From Streptomyces roseoverticillatus (GTDB taxonomy: Bacteria; Actinomycetota; Actinomycetes; Streptomycetales; Streptomycetaceae), in assembly GCF_000719265.1 (NCBI RefSeq), contig NZ_JOFL01000014.1, positions 62,001-126,000 on the forward strand: DNA of 64,000 nt, in the 5' to 3' direction. Below are positions 8,200 to 15,977 of the stretch, in pieces; position 1 is the stretch's first letter, and the number at the start of each line of letters is the position of its first letter. A program made the position numbers and the translations under genes. The notes under the pieces were generated by a model. It ran no database searches and had not been told where the DNA came from. It saw only the letters and a list, made by a program, of their open reading frames with translations.

Positions 8200-9096
8200 A
8201 TGGGACTGCTGGGAATCCTGCTGGGCCTGCTGGCCGCGCTGTCCGTGGCGGGTGTCGTCGCGGGTGTCGTCCTCTGCCGCAGCGAGGCCAGGCTGCCGGA
8301 CGACCTGGCGCTGGCCCTGGAGGTCGGCTCCACGCGGACGACGGTCGTCGGCTCGGCCGTGGACCGGCTCGGGATGCGCTACGCGCCGCTGGTGCTGCGG
8401 ATGATGGGCGGCAAGCGGGTGGCGAGGGTCCGCAGCCGGATCGACCGCGCGGGCAACCCCGGCGGCCTCACCGTCGACCGGTACGCGGCCCGCCGCGCCG
8501 TCTACGGCGCCCTCGGCTTCGGCGGCGCGCTGGTGATGGCCGCCGACGGGCAGTTCCTCCTCGCCCTCCTGCTCGTGGCCTTCGGGCTCTTCTGGAACGA
8601 GGTCGGCATCCGGGCGGCCGTCCGCGAGCGCAAGGCCGCGATCGAACGGACGCTGCCGGACTTCCTCGACGTCCTCGCGGTCGTGGTCAGCGCGGGCCTC
8701 GGTTTCCGGCAGGCCCTGGAGCGCGTCGCCGAGCGCTACGAGGGGCCGTGGGCGGACGAACTGCGCATCACGCTGCGCCAGATGGACATGGGCGTGAGCC
8801 GCCGGCAGGCGTTCGAGGAGCTGCGCCGGCGCAATGATTCGGAGCAGGTGGCGCAGTTCGTCACGGCGCTGCAGCAGGGCGAGGAGCTGGGCGCCCCCAT
8901 CGTCGACACCCTGATCGCCATCGCCGGCGACATGCGCCGCGTCGACGCCCAGCTGGCCCGCCGGCGGGCGGCGCGCGCGGTGCCGAAGGCGACCGTGGTG
9001 ATCACGACGTTCATGGTCCCGGCCACGATGATCCTGCTGGTGGCGGGGTTCTTCCTGGGGTCGGGCACAGACCTCGGCGACCTGGTGGGGAGGTGA
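8200..9096 (+). CDS. tadC: TadC-like inner-membrane platform protein (type II secretion F family)
   Basis: 298 residues, partner of TadB. Helices lie near residues 2-24, ~105-130 and ~270-292. The GspF domain contains IERTLPDFLDVLAVVVSAGLG, RQALERVAERYEGPWADELR and VAQFVTALQQGEELGAPIV, which matches TadC rather than TadB. The ATG at 8200 begins the first hydrophobic segment. A longer open frame upstream overlaps tadB and is not used. About 175 bases separate it from the pilin gene, so the pilin may have its own promoter. Confidence 0.9.
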   Translation: MGLLGILLGLLAALSVAGVVAGVVLCRSEARLPDDLALALEVGSTRTTVVGSAVDRLGMRYAPLVLRMMGGKRVARVRSRIDRAGNPGGLTVDRYAARRAVYGALGFGGALVMAADGQFLLALLLVAFGLFWNEVGIRAAVRERKAAIERTLPDFLDVLAVVVSAGLGFRQALERVAERYEGPWADELRITLRQMDMGVSRRQAFEELRRRNDSEQVAQFVTALQQGEELGAPIVDTLIAIAGDMRRVDAQLARRRAARAVPKATVVITTFMVPATMILLVAGFFLGSGTDLGDLVGR

Positions 9097-9125
9097 CCGC
9101 GGTGCGGGTGGGACTGCTGGGGTTT

Positions 9126-9157
9126 CAACTCCCTTTGCCGGGGTCCCAACTCCCTTT
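9126..9157 (+). promoter_or_regulatory. Phased direct repeat upstream of the pilin gene
   Basis: CAACTCCCTTT occurs exactly at 9126-9136 and 9147-9157, a period of 21 bases or two helical turns. Each copy is preceded by GGTYY. It sits 114 bases before the Flp pilin start in the only sizeable gap inside the pilus gene cluster. A regulator-binding or activator site is inferred. Confidence 0.5.
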
Positions 9158-9270
9158 AACAGAGGGTGAATGGTGGCGGATGGTCTGTTCCGCTACGCCT
9201 GTTCCGGCGTACTTTTCTTGTGCTCGCCCGCCTGCCCGGACGGGGCCGGCCGCCGACGGAGGGAAACGTG

Positions 9271-9435
9271 ATGGGAAAGCGCTTCTTGGGAAACGACCGG
9301 GGGCAGACCGCGATCGAGTACCTCGGCATCATCGCCGTGGTGGTGGCGATCGTCCTGGTGCTGACCCGGACGGACTTCGGGAGCGCGATCGCGAGCGCCA
9401 TCTCCGACAAGATCACCGAGGTGACGGGAGGCTGA
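9271..9435 (+). CDS. flp: Flp-type major pilin
   Basis: 54 residues. A short charged leader, MGKRFLGNDRG, is followed by QTAIEYLGIIAVVVAIVLVL, an Flp-type sequence with the Glu and Tyr of the mature N-terminal helix, and then a small C-terminal part (TRTDFGSAIASAISDKITEV). The prepilin peptidase encoded at 14505 would cut after the Gly. GGAGGGAAAC precedes the ATG at 9271. A GTG directly before it (9268) is also in frame. A lone small pilin after tadABC fits the actinobacterial Tad arrangement. Confidence 0.9.
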   Translation: MGKRFLGNDRGQTAIEYLGIIAVVVAIVLVLTRTDFGSAIASAISDKITEVTGG

Positions 9436-9443
9436 CCGGGCGG

Positions 9444-10136
9444 TTGACCGGGGGGCCGGCGGGGCGCTGGACCGGCGTCGGGCGCGACCGGGGACAGGCG
9501 TTCCCGATCTACCTCACGGCCGTGGCCGCGCTCCTCTTCCTCGCCCTGGCGTTCTTCGCCGTCGGCCGGGCGGGCGCCACGAAGAACGGCGCCGGGACCG
9601 CCGCCGACGCCGCGGCCCTCGCCGCCGCGCAGACGTACCGGGACCAGCTCCGTACGGGCCTGCTGACGGCCGTCGGCACGGGCGGCCCGTGGGCCGACTG
9701 GCTGGCCGGCCGCCTGGGCGATCCGGAGGCGGCCTGCGGCGGGGCCGAACCCTATGCCCAGGCCAACGGTGCGCACGTCCAAGGGCGTTGCGTCGCCTCC
9801 GGGGGCCCGCTTCCGGTCGCGTTCACGGTCACGGTCGAGTCCGACGCCGCGGTCGGGAAGTCCGTCATCCCCGGGACGGAGGACCGGCACGCGACTGCTA
9901 CGGCGCGGGCCGTCGTCGAACCGCGCTGCTGGGGGCCGCCGCCCGCCCCGCCCGCCCCGTCGCCCTCCGGCAGCCCGGGGCCGTCCGCGAGCCCGGGCAC
10001 CGGCGCGCCGGCGCAGGGCAAGCCCGCCGTCGAGATCGTCTGCGACGGCGAGACCGTACGGATCGAGCCGGACCGGCCCGGGGCTCCGGTGAGGGCGGCG
10101 ACGCTCTTCACCGTACGGCTGGCGGACGGCGCGTGA
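9444..10136 (+). CDS. TadG-like exported pilus-assembly protein
   Basis: About 230 residues. The recognisable part begins VGRDRGQAFPIYLTAVAALL, a TadE/TadG-like N-terminal membrane helix, followed by AAALAAAQTYRDQLRTGL, typical of putative Flp TadE/G N-terminal domains. Two disulfide-prone Cys pairs and a Pro/Ser-rich spacer (PPPAPPAPSPSGSPGPSASP) lead to a small beta-rich end. The start is uncertain: no ATG or GTG lies close by. TTG at 9444 is the best placed, 13 bases after GGGAGG, and CTG at 9432 is possible. It follows the pilin by less than 10 bases. Confidence 0.75.
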   Translation: MTGGPAGRWTGVGRDRGQAFPIYLTAVAALLFLALAFFAVGRAGATKNGAGTAADAAALAAAQTYRDQLRTGLLTAVGTGGPWADWLAGRLGDPEAACGGAEPYAQANGAHVQGRCVASGGPLPVAFTVTVESDAAVGKSVIPGTEDRHATATARAVVEPRCWGPPPAPPAPSPSGSPGPSASPGTGAPAQGKPAVEIVCDGETVRIEPDRPGAPVRAATLFTVRLADGA

Positions 10137-10194
10137 ACCCGGCGACCGGAACCGGTCCGGTCCGGGCCCGCCCGACGAACGAAGGATCACGACC

Positions 10195-10791
10195 ATGAGG
10201 ATGCGGCACACGACGAAGGCCCGCAGGGGCGCCGCGGCGGCCGTGCTCGCGGCCGTCATGGCCCTGACCGCGGCGGGCTGCGGGGACGGCGGCGGAGGAG
10301 GGGACGGGAAGGCGGACGGCGCGGGCGCCCGCGCCTCCGGGAAGGCCTCGGCGCAGCGCGGCGAGGCCAAGAACCGCCCCCAGGACCAGCCGCCGTCCGG
10401 CGCGATCGGGGAGATGAAGGGACCGGACGGGATAGCCCTGGCCATCACCTCCGTCGTCCGGGACGAGGGCGGTTTCGTGACGGTCAACGGCACGCTCACC
10501 AACCGCGGTTCCCGGCCGTTCAACGCGATCCACTGGCTGTCGAAGGAGACGGAGATGAAGTCCCGCTCCTCCGTCTCGGGAGCCTCGCTCGTCGACGCCT
10601 CGGGCAAGAAGCGCTACCTGGTGCTCCGCGACACCGACGGCGAGTGCCTGTGCAGCACGGGCCTGACCAACATCAAGCCCAGCGAGAGCCGGCCGGTCTT
10701 CGCACAGTTCCCCGCGCCCCCGGCCGACGTCAACGAGGTGGACTTCCAGCTGCCCACGATGCCGTCCGTCCACGTCAAGATCTCGGGGTGA
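10195..10791 (+). CDS. Putative lipoprotein of the pilus cluster
   Basis: 198 residues. A basic N-terminus, hydrophobic core and lipobox (LTAAGC near residue 29) are followed by a Gly/Lys/Ala-rich spacer. A beta-rich domain of ~110 residues follows (GIALAITSVVRDEGGFVTVN, TLTNRGSRPFNAIHWLS), with a paired CLC motif. The fold reads like a DUF4352-type or immunoglobulin-like extracellular domain, but I cannot name it. The stop is 7 bases from the OmpA-like gene, so the two are coexpressed. Cell-surface attachment is inferred from the lipobox. Confidence 0.75.
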   Translation: MRMRHTTKARRGAAAAVLAAVMALTAAGCGDGGGGGDGKADGAGARASGKASAQRGEAKNRPQDQPPSGAIGEMKGPDGIALAITSVVRDEGGFVTVNGTLTNRGSRPFNAIHWLSKETEMKSRSSVSGASLVDASGKKRYLVLRDTDGECLCSTGLTNIKPSESRPVFAQFPAPPADVNEVDFQLPTMPSVHVKISG

Positions 10792-10798
10792 GTGCGCC

Positions 10799-11428
10799 GT
10801 GCCGACGCTCCGGGCCCGCTGCGGCCCCCTTCTGGCCGCCGCGCTGACCACGCTCCTCGCGGTGGCCGCCCTGCCCGCCGCCCCGCCCGCGGCCGCCCAG
10901 GGGCGCTCCGGCCCCGGCGGCCCGGCGAACACGACCCCGCCCGTGAAGATCGACGGCGCCGATCCGGACCTGAAGCTGCGCTCCGGCGCGAAGCTCGCGG
11001 CCGGGCGGGTCCTCGACATCAAGTCCGTGGTCGAGACGGAGGGCGGCGACGAGCGGCGCGAGGACACCAACGTGGACGTCACCTTCGCCCTCCAGGCCGA
11101 GGTCCTCTTCGACAAGGACAGCGCGCGGCTCGGCCGCGAGGCCGGCAAGCGCATCAGCGCGATCGCGGCGGAGGCGAAGAAGCAGAAGGCGGGCACCCTG
11201 CGCGTCTTCGGCTTCACCGACAACCTCGGCTCCGCCGAACACGGCCTCACGCTGTCGAAGGAGCGGGCCGACGCGGTGCAGCGGCAACTCGCCGAGGAGA
11301 TCGGCTCGTCCTCGGTCGCGTACCAGATCCGCGGGTACGGCGAGCAGTTCCCGATCGCGGACAACTCCACGGAGGAAGGGCGCACGAAGAACCGGAGGGT
11401 GGAGGTCAGCTTCCCGCGGCGGAGGTAG
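10799..11428 (+). CDS. Exported OmpA-like domain protein
   Basis: 209 residues from a GTG start. A signal peptide (~1-35) ends near PAAAQG. The C-terminal ~110 residues are an OmpA/MotB-like peptidoglycan-binding domain: QAEVLFDKDSARLGREAGKR, TLRVFGFTDNLGSAEHGLTL, LSKERADAVQRQL, and a terminal NRRVEVSF. These domains bind diaminopimelate-containing peptidoglycan. In this setting it may hold the pilus or its lipoprotein partner to the wall. It is the last gene of the uninterrupted pilus series. Confidence 0.85.
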   Translation: MPTLRARCGPLLAAALTTLLAVAALPAAPPAAAQGRSGPGGPANTTPPVKIDGADPDLKLRSGAKLAAGRVLDIKSVVETEGGDERREDTNVDVTFALQAEVLFDKDSARLGREAGKRISAIAAEAKKQKAGTLRVFGFTDNLGSAEHGLTLSKERADAVQRQLAEEIGSSSVAYQIRGYGEQFPIADNSTEEGRTKNRRVEVSFPRRR

Positions 11429-11546
11429 GGGCAGGAGGAGTTAGAGGGGCTGGAGGGGCTGGAGAGGCTGGAGGCGCGGGGATTCCTCGGCTTCCGGGTT
11501 ATCCACAGGGGTCGCCGTACGGGCGGGGATCGGCTGTCCTTGATGC

Positions 11547-12818
11547 ATGAAGGCCGATCACCGATGCGTGAAGTCCGACCACCCGTGCATGAAGGCTGAT
11601 CAGCCGCGCCCGCACGGTCCTCACGCGCGCCTGCGTGAACTGGCCGCCGTGCAGGGCGGAATCGTGCTGACGTCCCAGGCCGTGGCCGCCGGCCTCTCCC
11701 GTGGCGCGGCCGCCCGCTCGCTGCGCCGTGCGGGCTGGTCCCGGCTGCACGCCGGCGCGTGGGCGGAGCCGGGCCGGGAGGCCGGTCTGCGGCTGCGGCT
11801 GCGGGCCGCGCAGCTGCACTGCCCCGAGCTGGTCGCGAGCCACAGCGCGGCCGCCGCCGCGCACGGGATCGTGCTGATACGGCCGTGCAGGCCCGAGTTC
11901 ACCTCCGTCCGGGGGCGCAAGCGCGGGGCCGGGGCCGTCGTCCACCGGATTCCGCTCGCGGACAGCGAGGTCGCCGTGGTCTCGGGCGTCCGCGTCACCA
12001 CGGCCGTGCGGACGCTGTGCGACCTGCTGCGGGCCCTGCCCGGGGACGAGGCCGTCATCGCCGCCGACTCCGCGCTCTCCCACGGCCTGGTGCGCCGGGA
12101 GGAGGTCGCGCGGGCGCTGGAGGAGGCGCCGCGCCGGCCGGGCACCCGGGCGGCACGGCGGGCGCTCGCCCTCGCCGACCCGGCCAGCGGCTCCCCGGCG
12201 GAGACCAAGGCCCGCCTGGAGATGGCCGCGGCGGGCCTGCACCCGGAGTCCCAGGCGGAAGTGACGACGGCCCGCGGGCGTACGGCGCGGCTGGACTTCC
12301 TCTTCCGGGCGGAGGGCCTCGGCATCGAGATCGAGGGCTTCACCTGGCACGGCACGAGGGCCGCCCACCAGAACGACACGATGCGCTTCAACGACCTCGC
12401 GGGCTGCGCCGGGATCCGCCGCATCCTCCGCTTCACCAGGGATGACGTCTTCCACCGCCCCCGGCTCATGGTCCGCACCGTCCGCCGGGCGCTCGACGAC
12501 CTGCGCGGGCCGGACCGGAAGGTCGCGAACTCCGGGGCGGGCACGGCAGGATGGGGCGGCGCGGATGCCGGGGGAGTGGTGAGGGAGGCGTGGGATGAGG
12601 GGCCGCGGGAAGGCGAGGGGCGGGGTCGTCGGGGTGACGGTGCTGGGGCTGCTGATGGCGGTGACGGGAAGGGCGGGGGCGGCCGGCGAGGCCGGAGCTC
12701 TCACCGGGTACGCGATGGCCCCGGGCGCCCAGGTGATCGAAGGCGCGCTCGCCAGGGACGGCGGGCCGCCGCTGAGACCGGGCCCGCACACGTACAAGGA
12801 CTCCGTCCGGCCCGGTGA
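11547..12818 (+). CDS. AbiEi-like winged-helix plus DUF559/Vsr-like nuclease-fold protein
   Basis: 423 residues as read. Residues ~25-75 (RLRELAAVQGGIVLTSQAVA, RSLRRAGWSRLHAGAW) match the N-terminal domain of AbiEi-type antitoxins. Residues ~235-310 (RTARLDFLFRAEGLGIEIEG, FTWHGTRAAHQND, RILRFTRDDV) match the DUF559 fold related to Vsr nucleases, with the Asp...Glu-x-Glu active-site pattern visible. Such proteins are common in actinomycetes and their role is unproven. The first 21 codons are three imperfect 7-codon repeats carrying ATG, GTG and ATG in frame (11547, 11568, 11589), so the start is ambiguous. The last ~75 residues overlap the next gene by 224 bases and look like out-of-frame sequence, suggesting loss of an earlier stop. 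Confidence 0.7.
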   Translation: MKADHRCVKSDHPCMKADQPRPHGPHARLRELAAVQGGIVLTSQAVAAGLSRGAAARSLRRAGWSRLHAGAWAEPGREAGLRLRLRAAQLHCPELVASHSAAAAAHGIVLIRPCRPEFTSVRGRKRGAGAVVHRIPLADSEVAVVSGVRVTTAVRTLCDLLRALPGDEAVIAADSALSHGLVRREEVARALEEAPRRPGTRAARRALALADPASGSPAETKARLEMAAAGLHPESQAEVTTARGRTARLDFLFRAEGLGIEIEGFTWHGTRAAHQNDTMRFNDLAGCAGIRRILRFTRDDVFHRPRLMVRTVRRALDDLRGPDRKVANSGAGTAGWGGADAGGVVREAWDEGPREGEGRGRRGDGAGAADGGDGKGGGGRRGRSSHRVRDGPGRPGDRRRARQGRRAAAETGPAHVQGLRPAR

Positions 12819-13875
12819 GCGCAAGCACTACACGGTCGAGCTGGACGGCACGTCGAACGCGTACGTCTCCGCCGTGGCCGCTCCGAAGCCCGGCAGCGCC
12901 ATGGGGCCCAGGGACGGCATCGACGTGGCCCTGGAGACACCGGACGGGACGCCGTGCGGCGCGGGCAGGCACCGCACGTTCCTGTCGGCCGGGGGCGCCT
13001 ATCCCGTCGCCGACTACGCGGAGCGCGTGCCCCGGGCGGGCAGCGCCTGCGCGGCCGCGGGCACGTACCGGTTCGTGCTGGAGCGGGGCGACGCGGCGGG
13101 CGGCGACGGCGCGCCGGTGCCGGTGGAGCTGCAGTACGTCACGGCGCCTGCGGGGGAGGAGGGCCCGGGCGGCCAGGGCGGCCCGTCCTCCCCGGGCGGC
13201 GCCTGGGCCTCGCAGGCGCCGCGGATGCCGGACGGGCCGGGCAGGGCCGTCAGCGGCGGGTCCGGCTTCAACGACGCGGCGGAGGTGGGCGCCGGCTCCT
13301 GGAAGGACGAGCTCCGCCCCGGCGAGACCCGCTTCTACCGCGTGGCCGTCACGGCGGGCCGCCAGCTCTTCGCCCGCGCCCGGTTCGGCGCGGCCCCGGC
13401 CGGCGGCGCCTCCCCGTACGTGGCCGGCGGGGTCCGCCTGGGGCTCAACAACACCGCGCGGGGCTACGTGATGAACCGGACCACCGGGTACCAGGGCAAG
13501 GACGCGGTGGTCTCCCTGGCCACGCCCCCGGCCGCGTACGGCGGCGGCGTGGCGGTGGGGGACGCCGTGCGGGGCATGCGGTTCGCCGGGTGGTACTACC
13601 TCCAGGCCAGCCTGAGCCCCAGGGCCGGCGCGGGAACGGGGGCGTCCGCGGCGGCGGCCGTGCCCGTGACGCTCGACGTCGACGTGGCCGAGGCCCGGCC
13701 GGCCGCCCCGGCCCCGAAGCCGGTCTCCGGCATCATCCCCGCCAGGGACAAGGAGCGGGGCGGGCGGCTGCGCGTCATCGGCTACACGGGCGTGGGCACG
13801 GGCTCGGCCCTCCTGGCCGGCCTCGCGGGCTGGACGTGGGCGGCGCGACGGCGGTCGCGGGGAGTTGGGGCGTGA
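12595..13875 (+). CDS. Exported protein with C-terminal membrane anchor, function unknown
   Basis: 426 residues. A signal peptide covers ~1-30 (VVGVTVLGLLMAVTG, then AGAAGEAG). The large exterior part contains two similar halves, each with a PGE-(R/T)-x-(H/F)-Y signature: RPGERKHYTVELDG and RPGETRFYRVAVTA. This points to repeated beta-sandwich domains. The C-terminus has one helix (GSALLAGLAGWTWAA) and an Arg-rich tail, typical of an anchored surface protein. The start at 12595 lies inside the upstream gene's reading frame; the overlap is explained better by extension of that gene than by a misplaced start here. Binding or scaffolding at the cell surface is a guess. Confidence 0.75.
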   Translation: MRGRGKARGGVVGVTVLGLLMAVTGRAGAAGEAGALTGYAMAPGAQVIEGALARDGGPPLRPGPHTYKDSVRPGERKHYTVELDGTSNAYVSAVAAPKPGSAMGPRDGIDVALETPDGTPCGAGRHRTFLSAGGAYPVADYAERVPRAGSACAAAGTYRFVLERGDAAGGDGAPVPVELQYVTAPAGEEGPGGQGGPSSPGGAWASQAPRMPDGPGRAVSGGSGFNDAAEVGAGSWKDELRPGETRFYRVAVTAGRQLFARARFGAAPAGGASPYVAGGVRLGLNNTARGYVMNRTTGYQGKDAVVSLATPPAAYGGGVAVGDAVRGMRFAGWYYLQASLSPRAGAGTGASAAAAVPVTLDVDVAEARPAAPAPKPVSGIIPARDKERGGRLRVIGYTGVGTGSALLAGLAGWTWAARRRSRGVGA

Positions 13876-13896
13876 CGTACGGGCTGATGCGGGCCG

Positions 13897-14077
13897 GGCA
13901 CCGCCGGGCTGCACCGTTGTAGTTGCTCACCGCTGCTGTAGTTGCTCACCGCTGCGGCGGAAAGAAAAAGAAGGGGACGAACCCCTTCATCAGTGCGCGT
14001 TCAGGTCAAGGATGCCCCGCATCCTTGAACCCGCCGCAGCGGTGATCAGCCACGACGGTGCAGCCCGGCGGTGCCGG
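13897..14077. repeat. Inverted-repeat element (about 47-base arms) with internal 19-base duplication
   Basis: The left arm (13897-13960) and right arm (14031-14077) are inverted copies. Reading the right arm backwards gives CCGGCACCGCCGGGCTGCAC, which matches the left arm base for base after its first few positions, and both arms end in CTGCGGCGG next to the spacer. The left arm carries a perfect tandem duplication of TGTAGTTGCTCACCGCTGC (13918-13936, 13937-13955). The ~70-base spacer has AAAGAAAAAGAAGGGG and two small hairpins (GGGGACGAACCCC; AAGGATGC with GCATCCTT). It separates convergent genes. Related copies occur at 43791-43993, 46409-46454 and 57219-57263. Confidence 0.8.
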
Positions 14078-14084
14078 ACCCGCC

Positions 14085-14444
14085 TCAGGCCGGCGCGTCC
14101 TCGAAGCGAACCCTCGCGCCGGGGCGCAGGCCCCAGCCCTCCATGGCGCCCGCCGCGGACTCCAGCACGTGGCGGGCCCGGGGGCGCGGCAGGCCGAGCC
14201 GGCCCGGCCGCATGGTGCGGACCGCGAGGACCGTCAAGTGGCGGTCCAGATAGGCCACGTCGATGGCGAAGCGCATCCGGAAGGTGTGCACGCTCGCGGC
14301 CGGTGTGAGGAGCAGGGCGCCGTCGACGGCGTCGCGGCCCAGGAGCCCCCGGGTGCGGGCCCGGTAGGACGCGGCGATCTCCAGGGGGACCGGCGGGCCT
14401 CCCGGAACGTGCAGCCGGGCCGTGCCGTCCTGTCTGCGGGGCAT
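14085..14444 (-). CDS. DUF192 family protein
   Basis: 119 residues. The DUF192 signature is clear: ASYRARTRGLLGRDAVDGAL, LLTPAASVHTFRMRFAIDVA, YLDRHLTVLAVRTMRPGRLG and a C-terminal ARHVLESAAGAMEGWGLRPG. DUF192 is a small, mostly beta domain found in bacteria and archaea, often exported elsewhere; no signal peptide is evident here. In actinomycetes it often lies beside Tad and prepilin peptidase genes, as here. The ATG at 14444 is about 60 bases from the divergent prepilin peptidase start, so the two share a promoter region. Function is unknown. Confidence 0.85.
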   Translation of the reverse strand: MPRRQDGTARLHVPGGPPVPLEIAASYRARTRGLLGRDAVDGALLLTPAASVHTFRMRFAIDVAYLDRHLTVLAVRTMRPGRLGLPRPRARHVLESAAGAMEGWGLRPGARVRFEDAPA

Positions 14445-14504
14445 GCTCCGGACTTTATCCACAGGCCCGGGCGGGGATGTGCGGATGTCCGTAATCTCGG
14501 GGTC

Positions 14505-15245
14505 ATGGATCTCGGGGGCGGAGAAGCGCTGTTGACCGCGGCCGCGGTCGTCTACGGGGCCGTGGCCGGGCAGTTGGTGCCCCGGGCCGGGTATCGGCTG
14601 AGCGTCGAGCCCGAGGAGCCGTGGCGGTCGGCGGGTCCGTGCGGGCACGCGGTCGCGGGGTGGCTGGGCCGGGCGCGGTGCGGGGTGTGCGGGGAGGGGT
14701 ACGGCCCGGGGGCGTTGCTGCCCGTGGTGGTGACGGCCCTGGTGTGCGGGGTGCTCGCGGCGGTGGTCGGGGCCCGGCCCGAGCTCGCGGTGTGGCTGCT
14801 GGCCGCGCCGGTGGCCGTGCTGCTGGCCGCGGTCGACCGCTCGGTGCGGCGGCTGCCGGACGTCCTGACGCTGTCGCTGGCCGCGGGGACGGCGGTCCTG
14901 CTCGGCGCGGCCGCCCTCATACCCGGGGCGGCCGGGTCGTGGCCGGAAGCGCTGCTCGGCGGGGCGGCCCTGGGCGGCGGGTACTTCACGCTGTTCCTGG
15001 TCCACCCGGCCGGGATGGGGTTCGGTGACGTGAAGCTTGCGGTGGGGCTCGGCTGCGCGCTGGGCTGGTACGGCTGGCAGGTGCTGTTCCTGGGCGCCTT
15101 CGCGGGGCTGCTGCTGGGGTCCCTGTACGGCGTGGCGCTGCTGGCGGCCCGGCGGGCGGGGCGCGGGACGGCGCTGGCCTTCGGCCCCTTCATGATCGCG
15201 GGTGCGTGGCTGGGGGTGCTGGCCGGAGGGGCGGTGGCCGGCTGA
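14505..15245 (+). CDS. Prepilin peptidase (A24 family)
   Basis: 246 residues and about seven hydrophobic segments. The two catalytic Asp of A24 peptidases are visible: D in AAVDRSVRRLPDVLTL and the GxGDxK motif GMGFGDVKLAVGLGCALGWY. An N-terminal region with CGHAV and CGVCGEGYG keeps the Cys pattern of the zinc-binding loop seen in PilD-type enzymes, in shortened form. It should cleave the Flp pilin (9271) and the TadE-like proteins after their conserved Gly. It is separated from the Tad genes by several unrelated genes but points the same way. Confidence 0.9.
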   Translation: MDLGGGEALLTAAAVVYGAVAGQLVPRAGYRLSVEPEEPWRSAGPCGHAVAGWLGRARCGVCGEGYGPGALLPVVVTALVCGVLAAVVGARPELAVWLLAAPVAVLLAAVDRSVRRLPDVLTLSLAAGTAVLLGAAALIPGAAGSWPEALLGGAALGGGYFTLFLVHPAGMGFGDVKLAVGLGCALGWYGWQVLFLGAFAGLLLGSLYGVALLAARRAGRGTALAFGPFMIAGAWLGVLAGGAVAG

Positions 15246-15277
15246 GGGGGAGGTGAGGAGCGGCCCCGGGCGAACTA

Positions 15278-15295
15278 TTGGATCGGTCGATCCAA
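15278..15295. promoter_or_regulatory. Candidate TetR operator (autoregulation)
   Basis: TTGGATCGGTCGATCCAA is palindromic except at the two central bases and ends 18 bases before the TetR start. The half-site TCGATCCAAAACT recurs as TCAATCCAAAACT upstream of the adjacent MFS gene. Confidence 0.75.
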
Positions 15296-15313
15296 AACTG
15301 CTACGGTCGGATC

Positions 15314-15895
15314 ATGGCCCGACCGAGGAAGTTCGACGAGGAACGGGCGGTCGACGCCGCGCTCGAGGCGTTCTGGACCGCCGGGTATGAGGCGACCTCG
15401 ACCCAGGACCTCTGCGAGGCCACGGGGCTGGGCCGGAGCAGCATCTACAACACCTTCAAGAGCAAGCACGACCTCTTCCGGCGCGCCCTGCTCCGTTATA
15501 TGGAGCGCAAGAACGGGAACATCGACGCCGTCCTGGAGGGCGGGCTGCCCGCCCGGGAGAAGCTCCGGGCGCTCCTCGACGTCATCGTCGAGGAGGAGGG
15601 GCTCTACGCGGAGGACGGCCGCGGCTGCCTGGTCGTCAACTCCTGTATCGAGCTCGCGGCCAGGGACGCCGAAGTGGCCCGGGTGCTGGAGCGCGACTAC
15701 CGGCGGCGGTTCGAGGCCCTGAAGGCCGCGATCGAGTCCGGGCAGCGGGACGGCGACATCGACCGCGCCAAGGACGCCGGCGCGCTCGCGCACTTCGTCA
15801 TCGCGGCCATCGGCGGCATGCGCGTCTCGGCGCGTCTCGGCGTGGGGCGGGAGGCGCTGGAGGGCATCGTGCGCACGACGCTCGACGCCGTCTGA
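15314..15895 (+). CDS. TetR-family repressor next to an MFS efflux gene
   Basis: 193 residues. The N-terminal helix-turn-helix is standard: ARPRKFDEERAVDAALEAFW, TSTQDLCEATGLGRSSIYNT, FKSKHDLFRRAL. The C-terminal ligand domain contains GCLVVNSCIELAARDAEVAR, a TetR subgroup feature with paired Cys. The ATG at 15314 starts the canonical MARPRKFD; an in-frame upstream start would place the operator inside the coding sequence. It most likely represses itself and the downstream MFS transporter, because both promoters carry the same half-site. The ligand is unknown. Confidence 0.9.
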   Translation: MARPRKFDEERAVDAALEAFWTAGYEATSTQDLCEATGLGRSSIYNTFKSKHDLFRRALLRYMERKNGNIDAVLEGGLPAREKLRALLDVIVEEEGLYAEDGRGCLVVNSCIELAARDAEVARVLERDYRRRFEALKAAIESGQRDGDIDRAKDAGALAHFVIAAIGGMRVSARLGVGREALEGIVRTTLDAV

Positions 15896-15977
15896 CGGCT
15901 TTCCCCTCTCTCCTTTCTCTCCTTCCGGTCTCTCCTTCCGGGCGACCCCCGTCCGACCCCGTCTTCGCGCGCCCAAA

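Noticed and set aside
13918..13955. Short CRISPR-like repeat pair
   Set aside because: The two 19-base units are directly adjacent with no spacer, part of one arm of an inverted repeat.
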